Program-made: the position numbers and the translations under genes
Shown here: one piece after another, positions 60,856-64,000 of the stretch
Numbering within the stretch: the stretch's first letter is position 1
How the letters are laid out: each line of letters begins with the position of its first letter
Assembly: GCA_019751875.1 (NCBI GenBank)
Contig: JAIEMV010000010.1
Span: forward strand, 53,638 to 117,637
DNA from: Hyphomicrobium sp.
Lineage (GTDB): Bacteria; Pseudomonadota; Alphaproteobacteria; Rhizobiales; Hyphomicrobiaceae
DNA: 64,000 nucleotides
Direction of reading: 5' to 3'
Notes under the pieces: generated by a model
The model's database searches: none
What the model was told of the DNA's origin: nothing
What the model saw: the letters and a program-made list of their open reading frames with translations, nothing else

Positions 60856-61068
60856 TTATTCGTCGGTTCTAGTTGCCATCCACTCAGCAACTTCAGTCCA
60901 ACGCCACACCCGTCTCCGCAAGCCAATCCGAATCGGACGCGGAAAAAGGCCATCTCTAATCCACTCGTAGATTGCAGATTTCGATGCAGGGATAATTTTG
61001 CGGAGGTCCGCAAGCGTCAGTAGTCGCTCTTCTGGGAAGTTATGGTCCCAGTGACCGCAGTTAGGCAT
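60856..61068 (-). CDS. AlpA-family HTH regulator/excisionase-like protein
   Basis: 'LLTLADLRKIIPASKSAIYEWIRDGLFPRPIRIGLRRRVWRWTEVAEWMATR'. Confidence 0.92.
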   Translation of the reverse strand: MPNCGHWDHNFPEERLLTLADLRKIIPASKSAIYEWIRDGLFPRPIRIGLRRRVWRWTEVAEWMATRTDE

Positions 61069-61124
61069 TGGTTATTGCTCCATCTGATGGGCTTACTGAT
61101 CGAGAAGGAGTGTGCCCCAAACGC

Positions 61125-61158
61125 AAAAAAGCCAGGGGCCCACTGGTGGACACCCCTG
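61125..61158 (-). terminator. Rho-independent terminator-like hairpin on the minus strand
   Basis: Minus strand CAGGGGTGTCCACCAGTGGGCCCCTGGCTTTTTTGCG. Confidence 0.7.
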
Positions 61159-61582
61159 ACCGTCAAGGTCCGATGGATGATTTAAGATCGCAAACCAGCT
61201 ACTATTCGTCGCCTTCGACACCAGGTTGAAGGCTTCACTGCTTTACGTGATGAATAAGTGTCAGACGAATCGCCGAAGTGCAAGTTTGTTCTTTATGGAC
61301 CACCGTCATTCATTCTCTCGAACAATGATTAGTTCTCTTAGCGTCCTCGACCATCGATCTCGGGATTACGTGTCGTCCCAGAAGCGGACATCGGGAAGTG
61401 TCGCCTGCAACAGCGCCGGTGATGTCAGTTCTCAGAGGCTTAGCGGACACGTCAGTTGGCTCGCAGAAGGCAGCAAGTGACCTTAAGCAGACTATTTCCT
61501 ATTACCGCACAGGGAGCCTAGTCTCGACTAGGCACCGAAGCTGCAGAAAGGCCTATTAGCGCCGCCAAATGAGATCCCAGCG

Positions 61583-61957
61583 TTAAGGTCCTATTGCTAC
61601 GGATTGATGATCTGGCCCTATGATCCGCCAACCCGTGGCTCCCCTTTCACGATAGAGAGCAAGCGCTGACATCGCCTTTGCTTCGGCTTCAATTTGAGAT
61701 GTCGCGAAATCGACAGCAACAGCGGGAGAATCAGGATCTGCGGGATCTGGTACGAAACTGATCTTGAAATCCGGTTTTTTCTTTAATGTATCGCGGAGCA
61801 TAGTCCCAGCATGCTCAATCGCCGTAACGCGAACCACTGTGAGCCCGTACTCTGCTAGCTTTGCGCGCACCTTGGAGGGGTCTGAAACCGCGCAGCGGCT
61901 AAGTACCAACTCAAAGTCGGCCCACACGTCGTCATCATCAGCTCGTCTGCCCATCAC
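61583..61957 (-). CDS. Hypothetical protein
   Basis: 124-aa ORF with protein-like composition 'DFELVLSRCAVSDPSKVRAKLAEYGLTVVRVTAIEHAGTMLRDTLKKKPDFKISFVPDPADPDSPAVAVDFATSQIEAEAKAMSALALYRERGATGWRII'. Confidence 0.6.
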   Translation of the reverse strand: MMGRRADDDDVWADFELVLSRCAVSDPSKVRAKLAEYGLTVVRVTAIEHAGTMLRDTLKKKPDFKISFVPDPADPDSPAVAVDFATSQIEAEAKAMSALALYRERGATGWRIIGPDHQSVAIGP

Positions 61958-62014
61958 TCCATCCCCTAGACCTTCCTGGCAACCTGCCTCGCTAATCTGC
62001 AGCAGTAGTCGGAT

Positions 62015-64000
62015 CTAAAAACCTACGTTGCCAACTGGTAGAGACAGTTGAGCAGAGAATCCCAGGTCGCGTTCTCTTCCCGAGGTAATCCCGTCGATCG
62101 TTCCTTCGAGGGTGAGTCGGACATCGTTTGCGATGTCGAGCGTGAACCCGCTTTGGAAGCGAGCACGCACATCGCCGTCGTCGTCGCGCGGACCACCACT
62201 GTCTATTTCAAAAAGTTCTGCCCTTTTGAAATCCCAAATGCCTTGGATGCTAAAAAATGGCTGCAACAACACATCGCCGGGGAAGGCGAATGTTGTGCGG
62301 AACTTGGGCCCAAATGTCATTCGGCCAAGGCTTGCTGTCTGTCGCTCGATGAGCAATCCAAAACTGTCACGGTAAGCCCTTTGAGTCTCTTGAAAGAGAA
62401 TAGCACCGGCATGTGGTTGAATGTCCCAGCCGCCTGCTTTGAAATCACCGGTCAATCTCAGCCGGGCAAGGAATCTTTCAGTCGAAAAAGTGTCACTGTA
62501 AGTATCGAACGGTAATATGTCGTTGGCCGATGTGCCCCATGCGACGCGTCCATCGAGCAGTATGTTAGCTCCGATCCGCGCAACCAGGTATGGTCCGGCG
62601 AGCCAGCCCGATCCCGATATGGAGAAATCGGCATCGCAATCGCTTGCCTCTGCAAAATCGTACTGCAGGAGGAATCCTGCTATGACGTCTTGCGAGACAG
62701 CGTAGTCGAGACCAACATAACCGAGCGCAAGACTGCCGTCCGTGTCTGGCCCGTCCAGCGTCGTCCACTTGCCCTCTGTCCACAGGCCCCACTGGCCTAG
62801 CGTCAGGCCAACGCGATGCAGTTCGACATTTGAGGACCCTTGTTCCTCCATACCGTTTCCGGAGAGCGGGATGAGGCGAGTGCGTGCGCTTCGATCAATC
62901 AATCTGCCGACAAGTTCAGGCTCAGAGGCCGTTATTTGATCTGCGCGCCGAGTTAGAAAGTTAGAAATGATACCTTTCGTTCGGCTTTGAACGAATAATG
63001 ATGTCCGTCCGCTTGTGAACGTGCAGATAATGCTCTCGCCCGCTTCAAGAGTTATATTCGCCTGGCGTTGCGACAGCGAAGTCACAGAATTAGATAGTCC
63101 TGACTCCGTACACGCCAGGGACGTCAATTCCCATCCACTATTTTCGTTTTCCAGAATCGTATGCGAACCGGGCGACATATACAAAGTGGCAGATGCTGTA
63201 TTGCCCGCCGTGGTCAGGGTCAGACCTGACAGTATCGGAGAGGGCGACGAATACTCGAATGTTTCCTGTGCTCCATCTGGAGAATCGATGACCTTCACGA
63301 TTGTGACCGCTCCAGACACTGCGAGCCCGATGATGGCCGTTGGCGATGCGGCATTACCATTGCCACTTGCATCGCTCGCCGAGTTGGCAGGCAACATTAC
63401 CGAAATATCACCCCCACCATCGGGTACAATTGAAAGCACATAGATAGAACTGCCTCCACCAAGCGCCGATGCAGTTCCGTTGATTACTGTGAAATCCGCA
63501 GCGATCAATCCATTGACTGGCACGCTGAACGACACTGTGATGACAAACGGCTCCAGGGTAGTGATGTTGGCCGGTGCGGTGAGATTGACCGTCGGCGCGC
63601 CGTTGTTGAGATCATAGGCTTCGTCGACCGGCGGCTCCGTAGCCGGGAGCGGATTGTTGGCTGTGTCAGTGATGGTGGCGGCAGCGGCCAGATTGAGACC
63701 GACCGCGCCGTTGAACGTTGCCAGGTCTCCGCCGGCAACGGTGATATCGTACTGGGTGGCGCTGACGGCGGAGACGGCTGTGATGCCGGCCGACGTGGTG
63801 CCGTCAACCGCGAAGTCGGCAGTATCGACGCCAAGCACGTCCTCATCGAACGTGGCGCGGAAGACCAGCGTGTCGGCGTTGGTCACGGCCCCGGCCGGTG
63901 ATTGCCGGGTGAACGACGCCAAGGTCGGCGCGCCGTTGTTGAGATCATAGGCTTCGTCGACCGGCGGCTCCGTAGCCGGGAGCGGATTGTTGGCTGTGTC
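62015..64000 (-). CDS. Autotransporter-type protein with Ig-like repeats and C-terminal beta-barrel (5' end beyond window)
   Basis: Repeated 'ADTLVFRATFDEDVLGVDTADFAVDGTTSAGITAV..' Ig-like module; C-terminal barrel 'LGYVGLDYAVSQDVIAGFLLQYDFAEA...GWLAGPYLVARIGANILLDGRVAWGTS' ending 'LSLPVGNVGF'. Frame continues past the ORF-track Met at 63922 to the window end. Confidence 0.88.
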   Translation of the reverse strand, partial: DTANNPLPATEPPVDEAYDLNNGAPTLASFTRQSPAGAVTNADTLVFRATFDEDVLGVDTADFAVDGTTSAGITAVSAVSATQYDITVAGGDLATFNGAVGLNLAAAATITDTANNPLPATEPPVDEAYDLNNGAPTVNLTAPANITTLEPFVITVSFSVPVNGLIAADFTVINGTASALGGGSSIYVLSIVPDGGGDISVMLPANSASDASGNGNAASPTAIIGLAVSGAVTIVKVIDSPDGAQETFEYSSPSPILSGLTLTTAGNTASATLYMSPGSHTILENENSGWELTSLACTESGLSNSVTSLSQRQANITLEAGESIICTFTSGRTSLFVQSRTKGIISNFLTRRADQITASEPELVGRLIDRSARTRLIPLSGNGMEEQGSSNVELHRVGLTLGQWGLWTEGKWTTLDGPDTDGSLALGYVGLDYAVSQDVIAGFLLQYDFAEASDCDADFSISGSGWLAGPYLVARIGANILLDGRVAWGTSANDILPFDTYSDTFSTERFLARLRLTGDFKAGGWDIQPHAGAILFQETQRAYRDSFGLLIERQTASLGRMTFGPKFRTTFAFPGDVLLQPFFSIQGIWDFKRAELFEIDSGGPRDDDGDVRARFQSGFTLDIANDVRLTLEGTIDGITSGRERDLGFSAQLSLPVGNVGF
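63591..64000. repeat. 333-bp (111-codon) in-frame repeat within the autotransporter gene; copies at 63591 and 63924
   Basis: gtcggcgcgccgttgttgagatcataggcttcgtcgaccggcggctccgtagccgggagcggattgttggctgtgtc occurs at both positions without visible mismatch. Confidence 0.95.

Overview
The window is a high-GC alphaproteobacterial chromosome segment. A Hyphomicrobiales-like host is an inference from gene content and style. It reads as core/metabolic DNA from about 1 to 52 kb, followed by an accessory segment from about 52.3 to 64 kb that looks less GC-rich in its 53-57 kb part. The core part carries: a two-gene AAA-ATPase operon cut by the window start; an ethylmalonyl-CoA pathway cluster (ecm, ccr, mcd); nadD-rsfS-rlmH; lepA; lpxD; a cold-shock gene; groESL with a CIRCE operator; and a molybdenum-hydroxylase neighbourhood (mocA, mog, two-subunit XDH-type oxidase, xdhC) with an arsM-like gene. 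It also has an isochorismatase/amidohydrolase/adaptor/MFS gene run. The observations most worth follow-up are: (1) a compact mobile element at 57.7-61.1 kb with a tyrosine recombinase, a coupled ASCH protein, a 20-bp iteron-like array, an uncharacterised protein with motifs resembling single-subunit polymerases, and an AlpA-like HTH; (2) a periplasmic-binding-protein to pentameric ligand-gated ion channel fusion at 27.3-29.5 kb; (3) a 1163-aa membrane protein of unknown function on the accessory segment; (4) a 52-bp tandem palindromic repeat array whose hairpin core recurs in the groESL leader; (5) the truncated AAA-ATPase/winged-helix-like operon at the left edge. All product calls come from reading the translated sequence. 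No database search was run.
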